From an uncultured Oscillospiraceae bacterium (GTDB lineage Bacteria > Bacillota > Clostridia > Oscillospirales > Acutalibacteraceae), in NCBI GenBank assembly GCA_900556765.1, contig USQH01000058.1, positions 1 to 8,448 of the forward strand: a stretch of DNA of 8,448 nt, written 5' to 3'. Every line of letters starts with the position of its first letter. Positions within the stretch are counted from its first letter, which is position 1. A program made the position numbers and the translations under genes. Below, piece by piece: positions 1 to 6,750 of this stretch. The notes under the pieces are model-generated. The model saw only the letters and a list, made by a program, of their open reading frames with translations. It ran no database searches and was not told the DNA's origin.

Positions 1-1
1 T

Positions 2-610
2 TCTGTTACTTTTTTCGTCGGAGATAATGGGGTAGGAAAATCTACGCTTATTGAGGCAATAGCAGTGGCAATGGGGTTTAATCCTGAAGGAGGATCGCTG
101 AATTTCAGCTTTTCAACCCGTGACAGTCACTCCGAGCTGTATAAATATATTGATGTTGCAAAGGGCGCACGCCCTCTTGATGATGGCTTTTTTCTGCGTG
201 CGGAGAGCTTTTATAACATTGCAAGCTATATTGATGACGTTGATGAGACGCATAATTACGGCGACTCATCACTGCACGAAAAATCACACGGTGAGGGCTT
301 TTTGGCGTTGATTGAAAACAGATTCAGAGGTAACGGCATATATATTCTTGATGAACCGGAATCAGCTCTTTCTCCTAACGGAATAATGAAATTGATGGTG
401 TATATGAATGATTTGGTCAAAAACGGATCGCAGTTCATAATATCCACCCATTCACCTATATTGATGACATTTCCGGATGCCGAAATATATCAATTGACCC
501 ATGACGGTATAACCGCTGTGTCTTATCAGGATACCGAACATTTTTGCCTGACAAAACAATTTGTCGATTGCCCGGAACAGATGTTGAAGTATTTGCTATC
601 GGACAAATAA
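2..610 (+). CDS. Predicted ABC/SMC-like ATPase (COG3910-type AAA family), 5' truncated by window edge
   Basis: This is the C-terminal 202 residues of a small soluble ATP-binding protein; the reading frame is open from base 2, so the true start lies upstream. All nucleotide-binding motifs of an ABC/SMC-like ATPase are visible: Walker A GDNGVGKST (visible residues 7-15), an ABC-signature-like KSHGEG (about 94-99), Walker B YILDEPES (about 114-121) with the catalytic Glu, and a switch His in STHSPI (148-153). The pattern AxGFNPEGG after Walker A and FFLRAESFYN in the middle is what I remember of the single-domain predicted ATPases of COG3910, usually about 230-250 residues, so roughly 30-45 residues are missing. 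There is no transmembrane segment. The family's cellular role is not established; a partner nuclease or toxin could lie upstream, outside view. It converges on recG across a shared terminator. The first in-frame GTG (65) falls inside the P-loop domain and is not a start. Confidence 0.85.
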   Translation, partial: SVTFFVGDNGVGKSTLIEAIAVAMGFNPEGGSLNFSFSTRDSHSELYKYIDVAKGARPLDDGFFLRAESFYNIASYIDDVDETHNYGDSSLHEKSHGEGFLALIENRFRGNGIYILDEPESALSPNGIMKLMVYMNDLVKNGSQFIISTHSPILMTFPDAEIYQLTHDGITAVSYQDTEHFCLTKQFVDCPEQMLKYLLSDK

Positions 611-646
611 AATCAAATTTTGCCTGCTTTTTTACTTGATTCACTA

Positions 647-689
647 AAAAAACGATCTGGTCTGAAATCTTCAGACCGGATCGTTTTTT
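647..689. terminator. Bidirectional intrinsic terminator between the ATPase gene and recG
   Basis: The arms 647-665 and 671-689 form a 19-bp stem (core CGATCTGGTCTGA against TCAGACCGGATCG) around a 5-base loop. The only imperfection is T658 opposite G679, which is a G-U pair in the plus transcript and an A-C mismatch in the minus one. A run of A on the left and T on the right gives a U-tract in either direction. It lies 36 bases after the plus-strand stop and 40 bases beyond the recG stop, so it can end both convergent transcripts. Confidence 0.9.
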
Positions 690-729
690 GCTGATTTAGT
701 TTAAAATTCGTTTATATTCATTCAAACTT

Positions 730-2766
730 TCAGTTCATTTCTATATACGTCATGCGATCTTTTACGCCTTCCGCTACACGCCTTAACTCGGCGTTTTCGG
801 GTGCTGCAAGTTCGGGATCACTGCCGAGGATGAGCTTAGCGCATTGCTGTGTTTCGTGCAGAATATTAATATCTGCATATACATCGGCGATCTTCAGCGC
901 CGGCAGTCCGTGCTGACGACTGCCTAAAAAGTCGCCGGGGCCTCGCAGCTTGAGATCCTCCTCGCTGATTTTAAATCCGTCACAGGTGCTTTTAATGACA
1001 TTCAGACGCGTTACCGCTTCCTCGTTCTGCGCATCGGATACCAGTATGCAGGTCGACTTGTGCTTGCCGCGACCGACTCGGCCGCGAAGCTGATGAAGCT
1101 GTGACAGCCCGAATCGGTCGGCGTTTTCGATCATCATAATTACCGCGTTGGGAACGTCGACACCAACCTCGACGACCGTTGTAGATACCAGCAGTTGAAT
1201 TTGTCCGGCGGCGAAGCGGTGCATTACCTGCTCCTTTTGTGCCGCTTTCATTTTGCCGTGAAGCAGTCCGACCGAATAGCCGGCAAACGGACCGTTTTGA
1301 AGTCTCTGTGCATATTCCTCTGCGGCGATCATGTCACCAGTGTCGGTTCCATCGTCATCGGCAACCAACGGACAGACGATGTATCCCTGACGCCCCTCGT
1401 CAAGGTGCTTTCGTATGTAGCCGTAGGCGCGTTCGCGCAGTCGGCTTTGAATAACATACGTTTCAATGGTCTGTCGTCCGGGCGGCAGTTCATCAAGCAC
1501 AGATATGTCAAGGTCACCGTATATCATAAGCGCCAGCGTCCGCGGAATGGGTGTTGCCGACATGACCAGCATATGCGGATCGTGCCCCTTTGCCGACAGG
1601 CGTGCGCGCTGATTAACGCCGAATCTGTGCTGTTCGTCTGTTATGACCAGTCCGAGTTTATCGAAAACGACATCGTCCTGTATCAGTGCGTGCGTACCGA
1701 TCAGCAGGTCTATATCGCCGTATGCGAGACGGCTGAGCAGTTCGGAGCGGGCTTTTGCGGTAGTTGAGCCGGTCAGCAGCGCGACCCTGACATCGGTGGA
1801 GGACAGCATTTTCACAAACGATGTAAAATGCTGCTCGGCAAGTATTTCGGTCGGAGCCATCAGAGCCGCCTGCATACCGTTTTTGATTGCCGTGTAGCAT
1901 ACTGCGGCGGCTACCGCAGTTTTGCCCGAGCCGACATCGCCTTGTATCAGCCGGTTCATCATAATTCCGCGTTTCATATCGGCAATGCAGTCGCCGACAG
2001 CCCGCCGCTGCGCTCCCGTAAATGAAAAGGGCAGAAGTGATTCGAATTGCTCGGTAAAGTCATCTGTTACTGTGTAGGAATTAGCTCGCTGCGATGAATT
2101 TTTGATCATCTGCATACCTATCTGTATTCCAAACAACTCGTCAAAAACAAGCCGGCGGCGCGCAGTGTTAAGCGCGGCAAAGTCGGTCGGAAAATGAATG
2201 TCGTGAAGCGCCTGTTTGAGGCTGCACAAATTGTATTTTTCTCGTATGCGGTCGGGCAAATATTCTTTAATAACGGCATTGTTAAGCGCCTGAGACACCG
2301 CTTGTTCTATCATGTAGGAGTGCAGTCCCTCAGTCTGACGGTAAACGGGGCGTATAGTCGCTTTTGACGGCGGCAGTATCTCCGGAGATGCCATCTCGCG
2401 GCGTAGCAAATTGCCGTCGACTTTTCCGTAAAATATATAGCTGTCACCTGCGTTAATTTTCGCGGCAAGGTACTTGTTGTTGAATATGGTGACTTTCAGC
2501 TGCATATGTCCGTCGCTTGCCGTGAATTTATACAGCGTCATGCCTTTTCGCACACGATGCTCAATCGGTTTGGTAACGACCGTCGCTTTAACGCAGGCGG
2601 TCTCGCCGATGACTGTGCTGTCAATGGGCGTTATGCGCGAATAGTCGATATAATTGCGTGGATAAAAATGCAAAAGGGCGTCGACAGAGCAGACGCCCAG
2701 CTTTTCAAAAAGCCGAGCGCGCTTTTCGCCAACGCCTTTGATGTTTGTTATTTTATCGCCGGTCAT
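730..2766 (-). CDS. recG: ATP-dependent DNA helicase RecG
   Basis: RecG is a superfamily 2 helicase that reverses stalled replication forks and branch-migrates Holliday junctions. The 678-residue product is full length for the family (about 670-700). From the chosen start, an N-terminal helix-hairpin-type segment (NIKGVGEKRA, about 8-17) leads into the OB-fold wedge domain (about 45-140). The motor follows: Walker A GDVGSGKT (276-283), motif Ia-like APTEILAEQH (about 304-313), DEQH box (377-380), motif III SATPIPRTL (403-411), motif V region STTVVEVGVDVP (about 528-539) and motif VI QLRGRVGRG (559-567). The RecG-specific C-terminal TRG motif RGPGDFLGSRQHG (608-620) is also present. ATG at 2766 is preferred over the in-frame TTG at 2775 because GGAGG (2780-2776) lies 9 bases before the ATG but directly abuts the TTG. 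It is the last gene of the Asp23-like/fakA/recG operon, 26 bases after fakA, and ends at the bidirectional terminator. Nothing is missing or frameshifted. Confidence 0.97.
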   Translation of the reverse strand: MTGDKITNIKGVGEKRARLFEKLGVCSVDALLHFYPRNYIDYSRITPIDSTVIGETACVKATVVTKPIEHRVRKGMTLYKFTASDGHMQLKVTIFNNKYLAAKINAGDSYIFYGKVDGNLLRREMASPEILPPSKATIRPVYRQTEGLHSYMIEQAVSQALNNAVIKEYLPDRIREKYNLCSLKQALHDIHFPTDFAALNTARRRLVFDELFGIQIGMQMIKNSSQRANSYTVTDDFTEQFESLLPFSFTGAQRRAVGDCIADMKRGIMMNRLIQGDVGSGKTAVAAAVCYTAIKNGMQAALMAPTEILAEQHFTSFVKMLSSTDVRVALLTGSTTAKARSELLSRLAYGDIDLLIGTHALIQDDVVFDKLGLVITDEQHRFGVNQRARLSAKGHDPHMLVMSATPIPRTLALMIYGDLDISVLDELPPGRQTIETYVIQSRLRERAYGYIRKHLDEGRQGYIVCPLVADDDGTDTGDMIAAEEYAQRLQNGPFAGYSVGLLHGKMKAAQKEQVMHRFAAGQIQLLVSTTVVEVGVDVPNAVIMMIENADRFGLSQLHQLRGRVGRGKHKSTCILVSDAQNEEAVTRLNVIKSTCDGFKISEEDLKLRGPGDFLGSRQHGLPALKIADVYADINILHETQQCAKLILGSDPELAAPENAELRRVAEGVKDRMTYIEMN

Positions 2767-2775
2767 AAATGACAA

Positions 2776-2780
2776 CCTCC
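2776..2780 (-). promoter_or_regulatory. Ribosome binding site of recG (decides start)
   Basis: The minus strand reads GGAGG here, with 9 bases to ATG at 2766 and none to the TTG at 2775. This supports the ATG, which shortens the longest frame by three residues. Confidence 0.85.
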
Positions 2781-2792
2781 GGCTTGGATTTG

Positions 2793-4454
2793 TTATTCCA
2801 CCGAAATAATGAAGTAGTATATCGGTTGACCGCCTGCCAGTGCGCTTACTTCAACGTCACTGCCTAGCTTTAACCTCAGTGCGTCGGTAACCTCCTCGGC
2901 CTGCTTGTCGGTAACATCACTTCCGTAAATGAGCGTGACAAAGCCTGTATGCTTACTGCACATTTTGGCGGTCAGCTTGACGGCAGCTTTCAGGTAATCG
3001 GTTTCGGTAAATACCAGCTTGCCGTTTTCCATTGCGAGTATGTCGCCCTCTTTGATGTCGTATCCGTCAAAGTCGCTATTGCGTGCGGCGTAGGTGATCT
3101 GACCGGTTGCGACACAGTCGGCAGCAGCCATCATATCCACTGCGTTTTTGTCGTCATCTGCGCTTGGGTCGAAGGCGAGCATGGCGGAGATGCCCATCGG
3201 CACCGTTTTGGTGTGCAGAACTATAACCTTACGGGTAGCAAGGGGAACCGCAAGCTCTGCCGCCATGATAATATTCTTGTTGTTAGGCAGGACAAATACC
3301 GTTTCTGCCGGCGTCATTTCAATTGCTTTCAAAATATCTTCCGTGCTGGGGTTCATTGTCTGACCGCCGCTGACAAGCGTGTCAACGCCGATGTCGGTGA
3401 AAAGCTGCTGTATACCGTCTCCGACGCAAACGCTGACGAAGCCGTACTGCTTTTCCGGTTTAACAGGGGTGTATTCGCCGCCGTCGGGAGTTGAAACAGG
3501 TTCCGGCTCGTTGTTGCGGCTGTCATGTTTCATGCGCTCGTTCTGGTCGCGCATGTTTTCGATTTTAAGGTTAACCAAAGCTCCGTAGGTCAGAGCAAAT
3601 TCAATTGCATTGCCCGGATGATTGGTGTGAACGTGTACCTTTATGATTTCTTCGTCGTCAACTACGACACAGCAGTCGCCTATTGATTCAAGATAGCGGC
3701 GCAGCTCGATCGGCTCGGCAGTCGCGCTCTTGTCTCTGTTAACTATAAACTCGGTGCAGTAGGTGAATGTGATTTCGCTGTCCGACTGTGCCGCGGTGGA
3801 GAGTGCTTTTTCCGGTGCGGATACGGTCGGAGCAGTGGTAGCTTCGATCATTTTGCCGTCGCGGAATACCGACAGCATACCTTCGAATATAGTCACCAGT
3901 CCCTGACCGCCTGCGTCGACCACTCCGGCTTTTTTCAGTACAGGCAGCAGTTCAGGCGTCTTTGCCAACGCGCTTTTTGCACCGTCCAAGGCAGCCTCGA
4001 ACGTAGTCAAAAAGTCGTCGCTCTTAACTTCGGCGGCTTTTTCGGATGCGACGCGCGCAACGGTCAGTATTGTGCCCTCGGTTGGCTTCATTACCGCCTT
4101 GTAAGCGGCTGAAACACCCATTTTAAGTGCCTCAGCAAACATTTTTCCGCTTACTTCGGTCTGACCTTTCAGTCCTTTTGATATACCGCGGAACAGCAGC
4201 GAGAGAATAACTCCCGAGTTGCCGCGTGCGCCGCGCAAAAATGCGGAAGCAGCAGTGTCGGCAACCTGCGTCGCCGTCGGATCTGACAGACGGCTGAGTT
4301 CGCGTACCGAACTGGATATCGTCATCGACATATTTGTGCCGGTGTCGCCGTCCGGAACGGGGAACACGTTTAGCTGGTCTATCATTTCGCGGTTGTTGGT
4401 AATATTGTTCGCGCCCGAAATAAATGCGTCGCGAAGTATTTTTCCGTTTATCAC
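2793..4454 (-). CDS. fakA: Fatty acid kinase catalytic subunit FakA (DAK2-domain protein, YloV family)
   Basis: FakA phosphorylates fatty acids presented by a FakB carrier, feeding acyl-phosphate to phospholipid synthesis through PlsX/PlsY. With a GTG start at 4454 the protein has 553 residues, normal for the family. The N-terminal DhaL-like kinase domain (about 1-200) contains NVFPVPDGDTGTNM (29-42), whose Asp residues are the family's Mg/ATP ligands, plus RGARGNSGVILS (74-85) and DAGGQGL (180-186). The middle domain keeps Cys233 in YCTEF and His274/His276 in KVHVHTNHPG, matching in order and spacing the Cys-His-His zinc site I recall for staphylococcal FakA. The C-terminal domain (about 330-553) has GGQTMNPS (363-370), LPNNKNI (389-395) and GGQPIYYFIISVE (541-553). 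A longer frame from TTG at 4526 would overlap the upstream Asp23-like gene, and its extra 24 residues do not resemble the family. No fakB is visible in the window; fakB genes are commonly unlinked. Confidence 0.95.
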   Translation of the reverse strand: MINGKILRDAFISGANNITNNREMIDQLNVFPVPDGDTGTNMSMTISSSVRELSRLSDPTATQVADTAASAFLRGARGNSGVILSLLFRGISKGLKGQTEVSGKMFAEALKMGVSAAYKAVMKPTEGTILTVARVASEKAAEVKSDDFLTTFEAALDGAKSALAKTPELLPVLKKAGVVDAGGQGLVTIFEGMLSVFRDGKMIEATTAPTVSAPEKALSTAAQSDSEITFTYCTEFIVNRDKSATAEPIELRRYLESIGDCCVVVDDEEIIKVHVHTNHPGNAIEFALTYGALVNLKIENMRDQNERMKHDSRNNEPEPVSTPDGGEYTPVKPEKQYGFVSVCVGDGIQQLFTDIGVDTLVSGGQTMNPSTEDILKAIEMTPAETVFVLPNNKNIIMAAELAVPLATRKVIVLHTKTVPMGISAMLAFDPSADDDKNAVDMMAAADCVATGQITYAARNSDFDGYDIKEGDILAMENGKLVFTETDYLKAAVKLTAKMCSKHTGFVTLIYGSDVTDKQAEEVTDALRLKLGSDVEVSALAGGQPIYYFIISVE

Positions 4455-4465
4455 TTTAAGTAACA

Positions 4466-4470
4466 CTCCC
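4466..4470 (-). promoter_or_regulatory. Ribosome binding site of fakA (decides start)
   Basis: The minus strand reads GGGAG (GGGAGTG including the next two bases) 11 bases before GTG at 4454. The other in-frame GTG at 4466 overlaps this site and has no upstream ribosome binding site. The YloV-like N-terminus (INGKILRDAF) begins directly after the 4454 start. Confidence 0.65.
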
Positions 4471-4503
4471 GATAAATAGTACAGAGTAAAAATAAATATG
4501 GGC

Positions 4504-4848
4504 TTATTCGGTCTTGATGCCGTCAATATGGACGATCACTTTTTTGACCGAAATGCCGGTTGTTTCTTCAACAGTGTATTTTACTTTATGCACGATGCTG
4601 TCCGCGATAGCATTTATGTTTATGCCGTAGCAGACTATAATATGGATGTCAACGGTGATCGAGTCAAAGTCGCCTTTTACCGTAACGCCCTTGTCCGGCA
4701 TATGCTTAAATATGCCGAGTACCTTCTGCGGCACATTAGCGACCATGCCGGAAACGCCGTAGCATGAGGATGCCGCGTTGCCGATCAGTTTGGCGAAAAA
4801 CGAATTTGAAATAGTAATGAGTCCGTGGCGGTTTTCGTAAGTAATCAT
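4504..4848 (-). CDS. Asp23/Gls24 family envelope stress response protein (YloU-like)
   Basis: This 114-residue protein belongs to the Asp23/Gls24 (DUF322) family, small cytoplasmic proteins linked to cell-envelope stress and, in several Firmicutes, encoded directly before the fakA/yloV gene. Family features are the opening YENRHGLITISN (about 4-15), the helix with SSCYGVSGM (about 27-35), the beta strand TVDIHIIVCYGININ (about 65-79) and the C-terminal VKKVIVHIDGI (about 101-111). ATG at 4848 has GGAG (4859-4856) at 7 bases. There is no signal peptide or membrane segment, as expected for the YloU branch. Its stop is 49 bases before the fakA start, which fits co-transcription with fakA and recG. 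Its molecular function is not known precisely; the operon position suggests a link to membrane lipid metabolism. The ribosomal protein L28 gene often found near this cluster is not in the window. Confidence 0.92.
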   Translation of the reverse strand: MITYENRHGLITISNSFFAKLIGNAASSCYGVSGMVANVPQKVLGIFKHMPDKGVTVKGDFDSITVDIHIIVCYGININAIADSIVHKVKYTVEETTGISVKKVIVHIDGIKTE

Positions 4849-4891
4849 AGTTTTCTCCGTTTCTCCGCATACTGTATAGTGTTTGTTTTTT

Positions 4892-4904
4892 ATGATATTA
4901 TCAT
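4892..4904. repeat. Short palindrome upstream of the Asp23-like gene
   Basis: ATGATATTATCAT is a 13-base palindrome centred on T4898, lying 44-56 bases before the Asp23-like start. It sits where an operator for the operon could lie, but a short AT-rich palindrome can arise by chance and no convincing -35/-10 pair could be placed around it. Confidence 0.25.
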
Positions 4905-4923
4905 GAGGATGCCGTATCGCTTT

Positions 4924-4946
4924 GCCGCCTATGCGGGCAGGTCGGC
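4924..4946 (-). other. GC-rich stem-loop in the gap between the solute-binding gene and the Asp23-like gene
   Basis: GCCGCCT (4924-4930) pairs with AGGTCGGC (4939-4946) through 7 base pairs with one bulged base and an 8-base loop. In the direction of transcription it is followed by AAAGCGATACGG, not a U-run, so it is not a standard intrinsic terminator. It could be an mRNA stability or processing element, or a weak attenuator, between the first gene and the Asp23-like/fakA/recG genes. The rest of this 146-base gap holds an isolated TATAAT on the minus strand (4979-4974) with no acceptable -35 element. Confidence 0.4.
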
Positions 4947-4994
4947 ACGATAACAGCAGACCGAAATAAGACGATTATATATGTTTGAAAATAC

Positions 4995-6506
4995 TTATAA
5001 GCAGGCGTAAATGTCACTTATGCATGATTCGCCCAAGTTGTTGATTTTGTCGGAGCAAACAACCACACCCGAGCGGTAACACAGCGGAACAAGCGGCATT
5101 TCCGATGAAAAGCAGGATACTATTGTTGAAAGATCAGACTCTCCGTTATAAAAGGTGTTTACAGCTTCTGCTGTGAGTGTGCCTGTGAGACTGCCTGCTG
5201 AATCGGATGAAAAAACGGGACGCAGATCCAAGCTCTTTCCGAGTTTAATTTCTCCGATGTACATATCGTAACTGCTTGACCGAACAAGCGATTGATATTC
5301 CTCGAAAGAGGCAATGCCTTCGGCCTTTACATCGATTCCGACTTTTTTTAAATGCTGTACGATCAGCTTTGCGGCGTATTTTCGCGAGGAATTTTCCTCA
5401 TTGTATATCAGCCTCAGAGTCAGCCGCTGACCGCTTTTGTCGGTGAGATATCCGTCTGCATCTTTACTATTATAACCTAATTGCTCCAAATAAGCAACTG
5501 CTTGTTCGATATTTTGCTCTGCATCAATGTGCTGAAATTCGCCGGCTTGCGCCCATGACGGCGGATAAATGCCGTTTGCCGGATCCGCAAAGTTAAAATA
5601 CGCCGAAGTGCAGATGTCGTTTCGAGATATTGCGTCGCTCAAAGCCATGCGGAAATCGGCTTTTGAAAGCAGCCAGTTCTTGAGATTCAGACCGAGAAAA
5701 ACGAAATTAGTGAGGCATATTTTGCTCTTTGCCCCAGACATTTTCGGCACGCTGTTATCCGACAGATCGGAGTACGCCATGTCCAACCCGCCGACTCCTG
5801 TGGTGTAAGTAAGCGATTCATCGTCAGGCGTGTCGATCAGCTCGATGTATGAATAGCGCGGCGCTGTACCGTGATAGTTTTTGTTAGCCCTCAGTTTATA
5901 TCCATCGGTCTTATCAAAAGTGTATCGGCCGCATCCTATCGGTGGAACGATTCGGTCGTCTATATCCTTTGTTTCCGCTGTGCCTGATTTGAAAATCGGA
6001 AAGTCAAGCGCATTCGCAAAATACGGGTCGTTTTCGGTGAGAGTGATAACTACCGTCATGATATCGTATGCCGAATACGATTTCACCGCGCTGAGCTGTG
6101 TTTTGTATTTACTTTCGGAATTAAGCGCTTGCTTGATTGAGTATACGACATCACCGGCGGTCAGCGCCGAGCCGTCGGTAAATGTTACGCCTTTTTTTAA
6201 TGTAACGGTAAGCGTTTTTTCGGCGTATTCGACAGTCTCGGCAAGACAACCTACCGGTTCAAAATCAGCACTGAGCTTGATCAGCGGATCGTACATCAGC
6301 AGACTGAGATGTTGGTTGACCTCAGTGACCGCTACATACGGATTAAGAGGATCGGTAGCTGAAAAGGGCAAGGCGATTTCGAGTGTCTCGGTGCTGCTTG
6401 TGTTCGATTGTTGATTGTCAGGTTTATTTGAAGTATCGTTAGCTGAGCAGGAGCAGAGTATCACGATAAGCGCTGCAGCAAATGCCGCTATGCGTCTGCG
6501 CTTCAT
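4995..6506 (-). CDS. Extracellular solute-binding lipoprotein, SBP_bac_5 family (oligopeptide/nickel-type ABC importer)
   Basis: This is the substrate-capturing lipoprotein of an ABC importer, anchored to the outer face of the membrane. Of 503 residues, 1-20 form a lipoprotein signal: MKRRR, a hydrophobic core AAFAAALIVIL, then a lipobox ending L17-C18-S19-C20, with Cys20 the likely lipidated residue. A Ser/Asn/Thr-rich linker follows (about 21-40). Cluster C/SBP_bac_5 hallmarks are MYDPLIK (71-77), LKKGVTFTDGSALTAGDVV (103-121), PPIGCGRYTF (188-197) and FRMALSDAISRNDI (285-298). Substrate cannot be read from sequence; peptides are the commonest ligand of the family. ATG at 6506 has AGGCGG (6520-6515) 8 bases upstream. 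No permease or ATPase genes adjoin it on either side, so it is an orphan component. It is the first gene of the minus-strand run and has its own promoter in the divergent region. Confidence 0.9.
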   Translation of the reverse strand: MKRRRIAAFAAALIVILCSCSANDTSNKPDNQQSNTSSTETLEIALPFSATDPLNPYVAVTEVNQHLSLLMYDPLIKLSADFEPVGCLAETVEYAEKTLTVTLKKGVTFTDGSALTAGDVVYSIKQALNSESKYKTQLSAVKSYSAYDIMTVVITLTENDPYFANALDFPIFKSGTAETKDIDDRIVPPIGCGRYTFDKTDGYKLRANKNYHGTAPRYSYIELIDTPDDESLTYTTGVGGLDMAYSDLSDNSVPKMSGAKSKICLTNFVFLGLNLKNWLLSKADFRMALSDAISRNDICTSAYFNFADPANGIYPPSWAQAGEFQHIDAEQNIEQAVAYLEQLGYNSKDADGYLTDKSGQRLTLRLIYNEENSSRKYAAKLIVQHLKKVGIDVKAEGIASFEEYQSLVRSSSYDMYIGEIKLGKSLDLRPVFSSDSAGSLTGTLTAEAVNTFYNGESDLSTIVSCFSSEMPLVPLCYRSGVVVCSDKINNLGESCISDIYACL

Positions 6507-6563
6507 TTTCCATTCCGCCTTTTTTGCAGTATATAAATATGTATAAGTTTCATATTCATCTAT

Positions 6564-6592
6564 ATTTTATATGATAGTTTCTTTTTTCGCAA
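6564..6592 (-). promoter_or_regulatory. Sigma-A-type promoter for the solute-binding gene
   Basis: On the minus strand, TTGCGA (6592-6587, 4 of 6 consensus) is followed after 17 bases by TAAAAT (6569-6564, 5 of 6). The predicted start is near 6557, giving a leader of about 50 bases. The AT-rich setting makes chance matches possible, but spacing and position are right. Confidence 0.55.
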
Positions 6593-6639
6593 TACATAAC
6601 GCAATAAAAAAACAAAACGAGTAAAATTTTGTAACATGA

Positions 6640-6668
6640 TTGAAAAAGTTTTGTTCATATGTTATTAT
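6640..6668 (+). promoter_or_regulatory. Extended -10 sigma-A promoter (P1) for the dockerin protein gene
   Basis: TTGAAA (6640-6645), a 17-base spacer and TATTAT (6663-6668) preceded by TGT (6660-6662) form an extended -10 promoter with near-consensus elements. Transcription would begin near 6675, leaving a leader of about 75 bases before ATG at 6751. This is the best promoter in the window. Confidence 0.75.
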
Positions 6669-6672
6669 TATT

Positions 6673-6702
6673 TTGAAACAGTGCTAACTGTATTTGTAAA
6701 AT
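6673..6702 (+). promoter_or_regulatory. Possible second tandem promoter (P2) for the dockerin protein gene
   Basis: TTGAAA (6673-6678) and TAAAAT (6697-6702) are separated by 18 bases. The match is good, but the region is AT-rich and P1 alone would suffice. Its spacer contains the inverted repeat at 6678-6691. Confidence 0.35.
6678..6691. repeat. Inverted repeat, possible operator
   Basis: ACAGT-GCTA-ACTGT is a perfect 5-base inverted repeat with a 4-base centre. It begins about 3 bases after the predicted P1 start and lies inside the P2 spacer, a position where a bound repressor could block either promoter. The repeat is short, so chance is not excluded, and it matches no operator I can name. 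Confidence 0.35.
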
Positions 6703-6740
6703 AATATAAAAACCATTTGGTGAACCCGAGTGATGAGTTT

Positions 6741-6745
6741 GGAGG
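6741..6745 (+). promoter_or_regulatory. Ribosome binding site of the dockerin protein gene (decides start)
   Basis: GGAGG lies 5 bases before ATG at 6751. The in-frame GTG at 6730 and ATG at 6733 precede this site and would put seven or six extra residues, two of them acidic, before the basic n-region of the signal peptide. The 6751 start is therefore preferred. Confidence 0.85.
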
Positions 6746-6750
6746 ACAAA

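Noticed and set aside
1195..1767. 190-codon plus-strand open frame inside recG
   Set aside because: It is antisense to the conserved helicase motor region; the translation has no recognisable domain, and recG is unambiguous on the other strand.
2949..3494. 181-codon plus-strand open frame inside fakA
   Set aside because: It lies entirely antisense to the FakA C-terminal half, and the Cys/His-rich translation is typical of a shadow of a real coding frame.
4974..4979. Minus-strand TATAAT as a -10 for the Asp23-like operon
   Set aside because: At spacings of 16-18 bases the -35 hexamers are CTTATA, GCTTAT or TGCTTA, all poor, and there is no TG extension. It is not listed as a promoter.
5881..6414. 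177-codon plus-strand open frame inside the solute-binding gene
   Set aside because: It is antisense to conserved SBP_bac_5 motifs, with no ribosome binding site or domain.
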